A stretch of DNA of 64,000 bases from NCBI GenBank assembly GCA_004352715.1, contig SCFE01000014.1, positions 180,252-244,251 of the forward strand, read 5' to 3'. Positions 12,391 through 23,320 of the stretch are shown one piece after another. Positions within the stretch are counted from its first letter, which is position 1, and every line of letters begins with the position of its first letter. Both the position numbers and the translations under genes were made by a program. This DNA is from Hofstenia miamia (taxonomy: Eukaryota > Xenacoelomorpha > Acoela). Under the pieces are notes generated by a model. It was not told the origin of the DNA and made no database searches. It saw nothing but the letters and a program-made list of their open reading frames with translations.

Positions 12391-13629
12391 GTAAGTACAA
12401 TTTATTTCACTAAATATATTTATTGTATGACTATTATTTCACATTGTTAAAGCTGAAGGAATCCTTCTTTAAATTTGAATGAAATCATACGTGGCTCAGG
12501 TTAAAGATATGGCTTATAGCATTAACTAATATTTTTAAGAAAGTATACATGTAAGCTGAATACCAGAATTCATTTTTCTTCTTAAATTCACAATCTTGAA
12601 TATAAATTTATATTCGATTTTACTGAAAAATAAAGCATGTGAACATTAATTTCTCTCTAATAAATACAGAAACATCATTTTCAGTGTTGAAAGTAGGTCT
12701 TGGCTTTAACAAATGAAACAAAAGCTCTCTGAAAAACTAATTCTTTATAGAAACACTCTTATGAAATTTGTATAACAAAATACTGCGAAATTTATGTGCA
12801 AAGCACTTATATTATAGCTTTTGCAGTTTTGAGCGAATGTAGTTCACACTATTCATCAAAAACATTTTTTGAAAAGAGCGTGCATGACCGATCTTACCCT
12901 ACAAAAGACTAGGCATTTAATAAACGCCCCTGGTTCCAAAAATCCTGTCCGATTCCATTGTCATTATTGAGATGGTTGGAAATGCATTGTCATGATAAAG
13001 ACGTCGTTTATGTTAAGGAAAATATAAAGTATGAAATGCTTAATATGTAATCTCACCAAAACATTTCCATCTACCCATATTTGATTTAGTTTGTAAAATC
13101 TGGTCTAGGAGACAAAAGTAGTTGTCTCAATGAAATTTATTAATTATTAAATTGAAACAAAAAAGCGCTCAATGGGTATTGAAAATGCATAATGCAGCTG
13201 TATATTGAACTTTACTAAATACATTTCTTGCATTTGACGAAATTGGTATTTTCAGTATTAGTAGTAACAGGGTTCTTTTTCAGATATGGCAGGAACAGAT
13301 TTCGCAAAAATGCCGTTCACATTTCGATAAAATAGACGAAATTCGATTGGCTGCTCTTAGATAAACGAAATTCCAATTTCTTAGATTCTACGAAATCAAA
13401 ATTTGCAGCTTACAAATAAAGTCGGCTTCTTCTAAGAATAGAGTGTTGCACATGTTATATACTTTAATAGAGTTCCAATGAATTTAAAAATTCAAATTAT
13501 ATCAATTTCGTTGAGCTTATGTACTAACTTAAGAAAGAAACCCATCACTTCTTTAGCATGTTTCGGCATGACACTGCCATTATCAAAAAGTTTTCCACTA
13601 TAAAATTCACAAAATACTCATCAATATAG

Positions 13630-13634
<5 letters not shown>

Positions 13635-13724
<90 letters not shown>
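13635..13724. repeat. Long (TA)n microsatellite
   Basis: About 90 bp of nearly pure TA with one phase slip at 13680, abutting a decayed PLE-like fragment. Confidence 0.9.
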
Positions 13725-13726
<2 letters not shown>

Positions 13727-13960
13727 CAATAGACTTGGTAGACTTAGTTTGTATTTATATTCATCTTTTTTGTTTAAGCTTGGTTCTTTAATTCTATATA
13801 AATTGATTCCATGATGCTTAGTTGAAAATGGCAATATTTTAAGATATATGCTTTAAAAAAGGTCTTTATAATGTTCATTATTTTGGAGTAGTGTCTATTT
13901 AATGGATTGCGAATGTATATCATCGCTTAGTAGAGCTTCATTTTTAATGTATTTGTAAGG
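13727..13960 (-). mobile_element. Decayed PLE-like GIY-YIG C-terminal fragment
   Basis: Minus strand, across frameshifts, reads like the end of a PLE endonuclease (LSIMESIYIELKNQALN, then a short tail and stop near 13735). A related segment is on the plus strand at 15595-15720 and a weaker one at 11076-11165. No catalytic YIG motif is preserved, so the family call rests on the tail alone. Confidence 0.35.
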
Positions 13961-14207
13961 ACTATTTTTTATTAAAGATACGAAGCAAATTTTTCAAATT
14001 CAGAAAACATTTAACTTTGTTCAGCTTTACAGTTACATGTTGGTTAGTGCTTTTCTTTAAAAATTATGTAATCTCTACTGGAATATTAAGGTTAGTAAAA
14101 TTTTTGATAGTGTTTTCAATATTAAATGAGGGTCTATTTTGTTTTTTTGGATAAACACTCAATTTTCTTAATATGTATATTTTAATCCTCTAGGTTATTT
14201 GATGTAT

Positions 14208-14456
14208 TGATATGTGAATCAATCTAAGCATAAAAGCCAAGCTTTGTAAATCACGAATCACTAAGTAGACCTACTACTTTGAGAAGAACAATGTTAATCA
14301 ATTCGAAAAAAGATTATAAAGAACACGTATTAAAGATATTTTAAGAGATCAATTTTAAATATTCAAAAACAACTTATTGAAATAAGGAAAGACATACTAC
14401 ACCTACTTAGTGATTCACAAAGCTTGGCTTTTAAGATTAGATTGATTCACATATAT
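14208..14456. repeat. Inverted repeat, ~60-bp arms
   Basis: 14208-14270 (GTGAATCAATCTAAGC, AAAAGCCAAGCTTTG, AATCACTAAGTAG) recurs as its reverse complement at 14397-14456, with about 130 bp between. The arms share most bases with small indels. Source element unknown; it may be a scrap of an inverted PLE insertion. Confidence 0.6.
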
Positions 14457-14639
14457 TAAGAATAAAAATAAGAATAAGAAATTTTTACTTAATAAGTATT
14501 TGACAACTACAAAACTGATGACTTATTAAATGGCGTCATAAAAATATACAAAATTATATTTACATTAGAATTAAGCATGCGTAGGTTGCGGCATTATTAC
14601 GATGTAATTAGTTACGTGAAATAGTGTAATCACTATTAT

Positions 14640-15480
14640 AATATTTAAATCCCAGCCAAGATTTTTCCGATATATAATTTTGTTTTATTAAAAAAGTTTC
14701 TAACTGCTATATAAAAGACTTAAAATTATTATTTTTAATAAATTTTGGAAGGATGTTCCAGTTTCTGATAGCACTATTTAAAAATGAATGTTTCAAAATA
14801 TTTTTATGAAAATTAATGCAAGCAAATTTCTTCGATCTCTTTTCGATATTCACGTTAAAGTTCGGAAACTTGATTAAATTGTTAGGCGGTAATTCATTAT
14901 TAGCTTAAAGAAGTTTACTACGTTATTAAAAATCATTAGCTGTCTTGGGGAAGAGTAGTTGCAGTAATGTAATCTTTTGTTTTGCTAGAGTTTTTTTGAT
15001 ACACTTTCAGAGCCGATTTAAATTGGGATTCAAGCTTTTTTTAGAAGGGAATCATTTAGATTTATGAATAGCACATTAGCATACCTGAGATGACTAAGAA
15101 AATATGCATGAAACATTTTGATTGCTGCAGTGGCAGAAAATTGGTATGCAATGTAAGAAATGCTTTTAATGCCCATAACTACCCTTTCTACCATGACATA
15201 TATTTTGAGCTTTGAATTGTAACTCCTAAATATCTAAATCATGCCAACAGCCTCAACGCAATCATTGATATTAAGAGTGTAATTTATTGTCTGGGGAGTT
15301 TTACTAGAAGGTTGCATTATACAAAATTTAGTTCTCTTTACGTTAATAGTCAATTTATGCATAGCAAAATATTTTACACATCTTAATACAATTTCTGAAA
15401 GGAATTACGCCATTATATAAAAAGATAGGATTTCTACTTGAAACCAATAATCTAAAACATCTAATAGGACTAAGGACCTA
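14640..15480 (-). mobile_element. CR1-like LINE 3' end, copy 1
   Basis: Minus strand carries the RT C-terminal region: LTINVKRTKFCIMQPSSKTP, IFRSYNSK (from the conserved YLGVTI region), FHAYFLSHLRYANVLF, YQKNSSKTKDYITATTLP, then IRNWNILPKF and SWLGFKYYNSDYT. The same series occurs in the plus-strand copies at 28330-28870 and 29760-30612. Broken by frameshifts, 5' truncated. Confidence 0.7.
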
Positions 15481-15765
15481 AACCAAGATTGAAAACCTTT
15501 CCAAAGTAGTATATTATATTACTTGAAACTGTGGAGCACAATGCATTGAAAAACGTCAATAAATTTTCAAATAGGAATTAAAGAACCCAAAAATCAGTCA
15601 ATTATCTCCAATCACTTAAAGAACTATGATATAAAATTTACTCATAAAGTCTTATCCAAGGCAATTGACAATTTTTAACTAAGCATCATGGAATCAAAAC
15701 TTAAACAAAGATGTATATAAATATTTATTAAATCTTCCAAAGTTATTATATATATATATATATAT

Positions 15766-16765
15766 NNNNNNNNNNNNNNNNNNNNNNNNNNNNNNNNNNN
15801 NNNNNNNNNNNNNNNNNNNNNNNNNNNNNNNNNNNNNNNNNNNNNNNNNNNNNNNNNNNNNNNNNNNNNNNNNNNNNNNNNNNNNNNNNNNNNNNNNNNN
15901 NNNNNNNNNNNNNNNNNNNNNNNNNNNNNNNNNNNNNNNNNNNNNNNNNNNNNNNNNNNNNNNNNNNNNNNNNNNNNNNNNNNNNNNNNNNNNNNNNNNN
16001 NNNNNNNNNNNNNNNNNNNNNNNNNNNNNNNNNNNNNNNNNNNNNNNNNNNNNNNNNNNNNNNNNNNNNNNNNNNNNNNNNNNNNNNNNNNNNNNNNNNN
16101 NNNNNNNNNNNNNNNNNNNNNNNNNNNNNNNNNNNNNNNNNNNNNNNNNNNNNNNNNNNNNNNNNNNNNNNNNNNNNNNNNNNNNNNNNNNNNNNNNNNN
16201 NNNNNNNNNNNNNNNNNNNNNNNNNNNNNNNNNNNNNNNNNNNNNNNNNNNNNNNNNNNNNNNNNNNNNNNNNNNNNNNNNNNNNNNNNNNNNNNNNNNN
16301 NNNNNNNNNNNNNNNNNNNNNNNNNNNNNNNNNNNNNNNNNNNNNNNNNNNNNNNNNNNNNNNNNNNNNNNNNNNNNNNNNNNNNNNNNNNNNNNNNNNN
16401 NNNNNNNNNNNNNNNNNNNNNNNNNNNNNNNNNNNNNNNNNNNNNNNNNNNNNNNNNNNNNNNNNNNNNNNNNNNNNNNNNNNNNNNNNNNNNNNNNNNN
16501 NNNNNNNNNNNNNNNNNNNNNNNNNNNNNNNNNNNNNNNNNNNNNNNNNNNNNNNNNNNNNNNNNNNNNNNNNNNNNNNNNNNNNNNNNNNNNNNNNNNN
16601 NNNNNNNNNNNNNNNNNNNNNNNNNNNNNNNNNNNNNNNNNNNNNNNNNNNNNNNNNNNNNNNNNNNNNNNNNNNNNNNNNNNNNNNNNNNNNNNNNNNN
16701 NNNNNNNNNNNNNNNNNNNNNNNNNNNNNNNNNNNNNNNNNNNNNNNNNNNNNNNNNNNNNNNNN
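15766..16765. other. Assembly gap, 1000 N, flanked by (TA)n
   Basis: Exactly 1000 N, so length unknown. TA tracts at 15747-15765 and 16766-16788 flank it. Reading frames through it are artefacts. Confidence 0.95.
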
Positions 16766-16794
16766 ATATATATATATATATATATATTTTTAGC

Positions 16795-17371
16795 ATAGAC
16801 GTCAAGAAAAGGATAGACCGGTTTCGTTTATATAAAACATCATCAGTACAAATATGCGGTAAAAAACTAAATATATTTACAATAGACTACACTTTATTTA
16901 TTTTAATATTGCATGCTCTTAAAATAAGTTCAATGATATCATGCTTAGTTGTTTATTCAATAATTGATCTTTGTTTGATTGTTTAATTATTAATGCTTCT
17001 CCTATTTTATGATGTTCTGATCTTAGTCGGATGTAAAAATTTTCTTCTCTTAGTTGATGTTTGTGCATAAAAATTTCAGATTTTAGGTGCCCTTTCATAT
17101 GTTCCTTAATTCTTGTACCCAGATGTCGCTTTGTTTCCCCGACGTATGATTTTTCTTAATCATCACATTTGTATATATAAACTAAGGAGGAAACTAAATT
17201 TTTTGGGATTTGATCTTTATTTAGAAACATATCTTTTGTTTTATATGATGTCAATATTGGAATGATCTTTGTTCTTTTTAATTTTGTATTCATTATTCTA
17301 ATTTTTTTCTTTAAATTTTTTACTTGGTTTTCTATATAGGGAAGCTTTAAATAAACATCAGTCTTGGTTTC
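16795..17371 (-). mobile_element. Penelope-like element, 3' fragment with GIY-YIG
   Basis: Minus strand: YLKLPYIENQ near 17360-17330, then KIIPILTSYKTKDMFLNKDQIP, CDD(stop)EKSYVGETKRHLGTRIKEHM (about 17165-17100) and HHKIGEALIIKQSNKDQLLN. This is the linker and GIY-YIG domain of a PLE close to the 23-26 kb copies, with the second Cys of the C-x-x-C pair lost to an in-frame stop (TAA). The 5' cut is exactly at a TA tract (17372-17387). The conserved 3' UTR (AGTGTAGTCTATTGTAAA, then TACCGCA) and the hairpin at 16816-16846 follow. Confidence 0.8.
16816..16846 (-). ncRNA. Hammerhead-core-like hairpin of PLE 3' region
   Basis: Minus strand: CTGATGA, one T, stem GTTT / loop TATAT / stem AAAC, then GAAACCGGTC. 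CUGAUGA and GAAA are the two conserved strands of the hammerhead core. ACCGGT after GAA is palindromic, as expected for a minimal helix III that works as a dimer. Confidence 0.5.
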
Positions 17372-17387
17372 ATATATATATATATAT

Positions 17388-17954
17388 GTTCGATAAGTTC
17401 ACTAATAAATTCAAAATATCTCATTCAAATTTCTTTTTATTAACACTGTTTAGGAGAAACTCATATATGTGTAAAGTCTCGAAGGCGATAACCGCTGGCT
17501 AGATACATAGTAATATAATATATTTGTCTTTTAACTTGAAAATGCAAACAATATATATATATATATATGTATTATTGTGTTTCATAATTGCACCACTTTA
17601 AAATTTTATAACGATTCAGCATTTTTCTAATAGAGTTTTGGCCCTGATTTTGAATCTGACATTATTTTTTTATTATGTTGTCTTCTTGAGTTTGCAACTC
17701 ACGATTTTTGCGCGCGTTTTTTTACTTTTTGCAATATGTCGGAGAAGGCTTAGCTCAAAACCCCAAAATGACGCTCTTTCGTTAGTGCTGACCTCTAGTT
17801 TCATCAGCTTTGTAATCGTTTATTGAAACAGCAGAAACACACTAGTAGTCAACTCAGTAATAATTTATGACACATTTGAAAAATTACTACACAAAATACC
17901 CTTCTCACAAATGTATTCTAGTAAAAGATACATGCTTGTTAACACAAATCACAT
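17388..17954. other. Spacer between a PLE fragment and the orphan gene
   Basis: AT-rich, with a small TA tract at 17552-17568. Apart from the region just 3' of the orphan gene, nothing recognisable. Confidence 0.5.
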
Positions 17955-18491
17955 TTATTCGACATTGCAAAAGAATGCACGAATATGCATATCACTCTTG
18001 CTCAGTTCTAATGACGAGTCATCAATCTTGATTTGCACAACACCTTTCATCTTGCCTATCATTCTTTCAGTAGCTCGATTGTTGTTTCCAAAAAGCTGCT
18101 CTGGCACTTCAAAACATACGATGCATGGAGCAGTTTTACTCTTTTGATTAAGAAAGTTTTTGAGACTTGCTTTGCGATCCTGGAGTAATTTTCTGATATC
18201 TACTACCTGAGGAAAAGACCCAGATGTAACAGAGTCAATAGAGTATGGATGAACTTCGGCATATATGCTTAAAGCAGCATGTTCGTAGAAATATTTCAAT
18301 GCGACATCTGCAAGTGCGGGATCTACCGTCTTATATGCGTGTGAAAGATTCCGTTTAACCAAGGTGATTCTAGGACCCTCAGCAACAGATCTCTTCAAAT
18401 GAATAAACAAAAACGAGAGCACATACACTGTAATGATAAACCCTAACCCAAATCTCGAGATTCCATAACGGCAGTTTCCAAAATATCGCAA
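17955..18491 (-). CDS. Orphan 178-aa predicted type II membrane protein
   Basis: Intact single-exon frame, richer in GC than its surroundings and with no similarity I can place. A short basic N terminus precedes one hydrophobic helix (about residues 16-31, FGLGFIITVYVLSFLF), then a ~145-residue, probably luminal or extracellular, part with Cys in APCIVCFE (about residues 122-129) and near the C terminus (FFCNVE). No Trp and no recognisable catalytic motif. The stop codon TAA lies inside an AATAAA polyadenylation signal. Just upstream of the ATG, in an otherwise CpG-poor area, is a CG-rich near-palindrome (18501-18519, ACGCGCGAAAAATCGCGTG), which could be promoter sequence. It looks like a real gene because the frame is open for 537 bp in a region where stops are dense, but a retrocopy is possible. 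Confidence 0.55.
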   Translation of the reverse strand: MRYFGNCRYGISRFGLGFIITVYVLSFLFIHLKRSVAEGPRITLVKRNLSHAYKTVDPALADVALKYFYEHAALSIYAEVHPYSIDSVTSGSFPQVVDIRKLLQDRKASLKNFLNQKSKTAPCIVCFEVPEQLFGNNNRATERMIGKMKGVVQIKIDDSSLELSKSDMHIRAFFCNVE

Positions 18492-18835
18492 AAGGAAAAA
18501 ACGCGCGAAAAATCGCGTGGTGCAACCTCAAAATGCCGTCATAGTAAATTCAACAGCTTTCACACAATTTCTCAGAATATGGCTATAATTCGAAAATTTT
18601 TATTGAATTGGTTATTTTTTTCTTTAAGGGTTTATATGTTTTTAAAAAACACTCTTATGCTGTATTATAATATGTTCATGATAGAAAAAGCATATTTAGT
18701 TTGGGGAAAATACGATGTAATGAGGGGAAAGACAATGTGGTTGGGGGAAATAGTATTTCAGAAAACGGAAAGAAATCTGTAAAAATTGGAAAAATTAGAG
18801 CAAACGGGAAAAAACGAGTAGAAATACAATATATT

Positions 18836-18945
18836 GTACCAAAGTTTTCGAGTCGAGTTTGAGTTAATAGGTTCGATTTAGAGTTTTTTCATTTCCAGTA
18901 TATTTTTAGGAAAATTCCGAGTTCAAACGAGTTTTTGCTAATAAT
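18836..18945 (-). repeat. ACTCGAA-rich dispersed repeat, copy 1
   Basis: The minus strand (AACTCGGAATTTTCCT, AACTCAAACTCGACTCGA) matches plus-strand copies at 57460-57560 and, less well, 22895-22990. Further GAGTTCGAGTTT motifs run on to about 19140. Class unknown. Confidence 0.5.
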
Positions 18946-19999
18946 TCAAGGTTTCATGACCTAAAAAATCATCATTTGTGATTGAGAAAATTTAAAATAA
19001 TGTAATTTTTACGGTATTTTCATGTAGATTTTTTATAGAGTTCGTGTTCGAGTTTTAATGATTTATTCTCTTCCGAGTTATTCTGATCAAGTTTTACAAA
19101 TTCATTTGAGTTCGAGTTTTTAATATTCCAAGTACTTGAAAACTATGTATTGTACAGGATTCTTAACTTAAACAGCCTAAGAAATAATTTATGTTTCTAT
19201 GCTTTCTTAACAAAAAATTCAATTGATTATAACTCACAAATGGTGGCATCAAGCCTTTAGCCCCCACCCTGTTTTTGTAAAATCAAATTTTTTCATGTGA
19301 TACATTAGGTTTTGTTTGTATAAATTGTAAAACAAAATTATTGTATAATTATTTTTATATTAAACTGTAATTCTTAAAGAATCTACAAACTTTTTATGTT
19401 AGTAATTCTTAAATGAGATTTGACAGCAATAATTTTCCGGAATTTCATACATCAATGCTGACAATAAATAAGCATGATTCAGTCATTCCTTTTTCAACTA
19501 AGTAAAAGCTATTGGCTTCAAACTGAAATTTTAGTTATGTCAGCAAAAGTAGAAAAGACCAAAGAAACTTAAAATTGCAAAAACAAGACTATTGTCATTA
19601 TCATATAAAGAAAATATGGCACTCTCTCAAATTTGAGTAAAAATATTTTAGCAGGAACGAATTTTGCACTTTTTATAATTGGCAATATTTTGACTCATGA
19701 CAACTATTGCAGAATTTTAAAAATTTAATTGGGAACATTCATTAATCAAATTGATTGCTTACAGATATACATTAATGCTTTTGCTGCTTTGGCATTGGCA
19801 ATATGTATAATGTACATGCAAATTTAGCATAAGAAAACTTGGAAAAATTGCAAAAAATCCTTCAGAAAGAATCTTTGCACCAGATTCTACCATGAGAGCT
19901 ACTTTTTGTTGGAAACCACTTTTCAATAAATCTTACTTGTGCACAAAAGTAAAACTGTTCTTGTTTGGGTTTTTAAGAGCATTTTTAAATATTACTAGA
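18946..19999. other. AT-rich stretch without a gene
   Basis: Beyond the tail of the GAGTTCGAG-type repeat (to about 19140) I see no coding or repeat structure. Confidence 0.4.
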
Positions 20000-20000
20000 T

Positions 20001-21243
20001 ATATATATATATATATACATGGTTTAATTGTCTATTTAAAAGTTTTTTACGTTGTTGTTTTATTAATAATGCTTCAGTGATCTTGGTATGTTTGTTCTTA
20101 GTTAATATTTTAAAATGATCTTTTGTTTCTTGGTGATGATGTAATTAAATTTCTGATGTTAGGTGGCCTCTTAGGTGTTCTTTAATTCTAATTTCCAAAT
20201 GTCTTCTTGTCTCCCCAATATATGAGGAATTACACTCATCACAAGAATATTTATAAACANGCCTCTTAGGTGTTCTTTAATTCTAATTTCCAAATGTCTT
20301 CTTGTCTCCCCGATGTATGAGGCATTACACTCATCACAAGAATATTTATAAACAATAGAGTAAGACAAGAGTATTGGGATCAGATCTTTGTTTGAGAAAA
20401 AGTTTGAGGTCTTAGTTGTTGTAAATGTTGGAATTATTTTAGTTTCATATATCTTTAAATTTTTGTTGATTCTTTTAAGTTGGTATTTGATTATGATTGT
20501 CATTCTTTAATATAAGATAAATTCCAATAAATGTTTTTAATTTTATCATTGTTGTCCATTAATTTGTTGTTAATAAAATTTTTATCCAAGCATTTTATTA
20601 TTAGATGGTGAGGATAGCCATTATTTGTTAAGATTGAAAAAAGTTTATCAGTTGCTTCTGTAAGATTCTTGTAATTTGATGATGTTGTAAATATTTGATT
20701 AATCAATGTTCTAATAGTATTAATTTTGTATCTTGTAGTGCAGTATAATTCATATGGAATGTACAATCCTGTATTGGTTGATTTGATGTGCCATTTTGAT
20801 TCGATTTTGTCTTTTGTTCTTAGCAATTCTGAGTCTAGAAATATTAATGTATTACTTTGTTCTATTTTGGATGTAAATTTGTTGGAGGACAAATGACTGT
20901 TCATAAAATTTTGAAATTCATGGAGTTCATCATTGTTGTTGAATATACAAAAAATATCATCAATGTATCTACAATAAAATGAAGGAACCAAATTAGATTT
21001 TAAGTTTTCAAATTTTGATTCAATGATATTGAGACAAAATGCAGCCATAGTGGGTCCTAAGGGTGAACCCATTGCCATACCATTAGTTTGTTTATAAATA
21101 TTGTTGTTGAAAAGAAATAGAGTATTTGTGCAGGCTAACTTCAATTGAGATCTTAGAATTGATGTATCAAATTCTATTTCATTGTTTGGTATGATGTTAA
21201 TTATGTGATCAATTGTTTCTTCAATTGGAATGTTGGTAAAAAG
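20001..21243 (-). mobile_element. Penelope-like element, truncated at both ends (RT + GIY-YIG)
   Basis: Minus strand. It starts in RT at FTNIPIEETIDHII (about 21240) and runs through motif B NGMAMGSPLGPTMA (about 21085-21045), the catalytic box YIDDIFCIF (about 20965-20940), FLDSELLRTKD, NTGLYIPYELYC (thumb), NGYPHHLIIK, then CDECNASYIGETRRHLEIRIKEHLRG (about 20330-20250). The frame is open from 21144 to 20500 and again from 20503, with a small frameshift between. The GIY-YIG part contains an assembly duplication (20166-20354). The C terminus (HTKITEALLIKQQ) runs into a TA tract at 20001-20018, so the 3' UTR and hairpin are missing. Confidence 0.85.
20166..20354. repeat. 94-bp tandem duplication around a single N
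   Basis: 20166-20259 and 20261-20354 are the same 94 bases with three substitutions, separated by one N at 20260. Most likely two alleles or two reads joined end to end, not a real duplication. Confidence 0.8.
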
Positions 21244-23172
21244 TCATTATACATATATATTTAAGCATACAATTTAGGCCCATTTAGTCATGAATTCCTC
21301 TAGTGACAAAAGAAATGTATTGAGTGTGATCAGCAAAGTGAACTGGAGAGGGAATTTCAGATGAGATGGTTGCATTTCTCTTGCTTTTACCCAGGACTGT
21401 AGAATGAACAATTTATTACAAAAATTTTGGCAATAGATATAATAAAATACTAATTCCTCCTTTTCAAGAGTGAGTGATATTCTGAGATTGTGCTAGCTTG
21501 CATCAGTTGAATATTCCAAACACTCATCATATAATTTAAATAAAAATAATCACAAATCACTAGAGTAAGAAAACAAATATAAATAATTCCACCATGCATT
21601 TAGGGAATTAGAATAGCTAAATTTATTAAATGCTTTAAAATCAGGGTTCTTCATATATACATGCTAAGTTTGGACCATTCATTACATATATTTGTAGTGC
21701 AGTCAAACATTGGTTCTTGAATGACTTATAGCTTTAGCAAATCAGAGAGAGAGAGAGATCAAAATTGGAGAAATTTCTGTTTTACAGCTTGAACAAAATT
21801 TGAAGTCCTGATTACTATTGTTGTTTGTGAATGTTCTATATTTTGGTCTCATTTTCATATTAGCTCTTAGAAGTGTTTTAGCCACTAAAAGAAATCAGTA
21901 AATCTTCTGTAAATGAACAAGAAAAGTAATGCATAGAATAATTTATTTAAGAAAGAAATAATAGATATAAAGCTCCCTAGTTAGACTGGTTTACATATAT
22001 ATTTATGTGATTTGTGTTTTTGGAATTTTGTTCAAAATTTTCTGAAATGTACATTGCTTTAGAAGTTGGTTAGCATTTTAATGTTCAATTTCATGAATAA
22101 AATATTGTAAAAATGATATAAAAATGGTAGGCATCCACAATGTTGGAATGTATTAAAATAATTTACACTTGTAATGAGATTAATAGTTTCAGAGTTTGAA
22201 CAAATTTCTTCTTGACAAATGATTTATATTGGAGCAACAAGGTTTGGATGTATATGCATTCTTCTAAATTCCAAAATATTTCATAAATATACATTTTGTC
22301 AAATATGGTACACATAGACAAATTGTGCACACCATTGCAAGAAAAAATTTTTTCAAAATTTTAATAAATAAATTCAGGTTCAAGATATTTCAAAAACCTA
22401 ACCATAATGGTATATGTATTTGAGCAATTCTATTGTAATAATGACAAGTATTAGTGAACTTATCCAACATCATTTTCAGATAGAAAATCAATTGTTATGA
22501 AATATTTGAAATAACCATAATCTAAAGTTTAACTAATTCACAGCTAGATACATACTCAGAGTTCAAAACTCAAATTATGTAATACATTCCATACTGATTT
22601 GTAATCTTGAGAATATCTAAAATATTTATCTTTGTATTTTGTGTATATTATGCACAATATTGTTTTGTATGTTTTTGAGTATTCAGAATGATATAATCTC
22701 AAACTTGAATGGGTTCACAGAACTCAATCAGAAATAATCCAAATAGAAATTATTAATACTTGAACTTGTTTGAAAATTCACTTGAAATTATTGTAAAACA
22801 TAGATTACTTTAAACTTCAATTACTTTATCAATCACAAATATATATTTTTAGTTTGTAAGACTTGGAATTATAGTAAAGTCAATATTTTTTACAATAATA
22901 AACTCAGCATTTTCTTCAAAAAAATTTTTAATCTCAAACTTGAAGTTGAACAAAATAACTTGAAATCAACATAACAACACTGATATATAGTATGCTTTTT
23001 TGAAAATGCAGCAGAAAACTGCATATAGTCACTATTGGTGTGTTACTAACACAATATAATTATTATGTATTTGGCAAGCAAAGTCAACATTTTTGAATAC
23101 TCTTTTATTACTTCACAAATAAATACAAAATGATGTGGTGATTTTCTCAAGAAAAATAAATGTGTGAAAATT

Positions 23173-23177
<5 letters not shown>
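21244..23177. other. AT-rich stretch without a gene
   Basis: No coding frame recognised. Contains a (GA)n scrap at about 21745 and, at 22895-22990, a copy of the dispersed repeat that also occurs at 57460-57560 (AAACTCAGCATTTTCTTC then CTCAAACTTGAAG). Confidence 0.4.
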
Positions 23178-23203
<26 letters not shown>

Positions 23204-23220
23204 TTGACATTAATACAAAA

Positions 23221-23250
23221 ACGTTTCGACTATATTATAGTCATCGTCAG
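23221..23250 (-). ncRNA. Hammerhead-core-like hairpin, left PLE copy
   Basis: Exact reverse complement of the motif at 26531-26560, on the outer side of the left copy about 70 bp past the stop codon. Confidence 0.55.
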
Positions 23251-23320
23251 TTAACAATATTTTTGCGGTAATAAAAGTTTACAATATACTACACTTTATA
23301 ATTTAATGATATTGCATACA

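Noticed and set aside
13284-13361. Possible tail exon of the MRH receptor after TTCTTTTTCAG (IWQEQISQKCRSHFDK)
   Set aside because: Good acceptor and an open frame to a stop, but no similarity to the receptor tail and the surroundings contain repeated CGAAATTC text; too weak to call.
15675-16805. Long open frames spanning the 1000-N gaps (also at 37860-39052 and 51505-52691)
   Set aside because: They consist of N codons plus translated TA repeats; no biological content.
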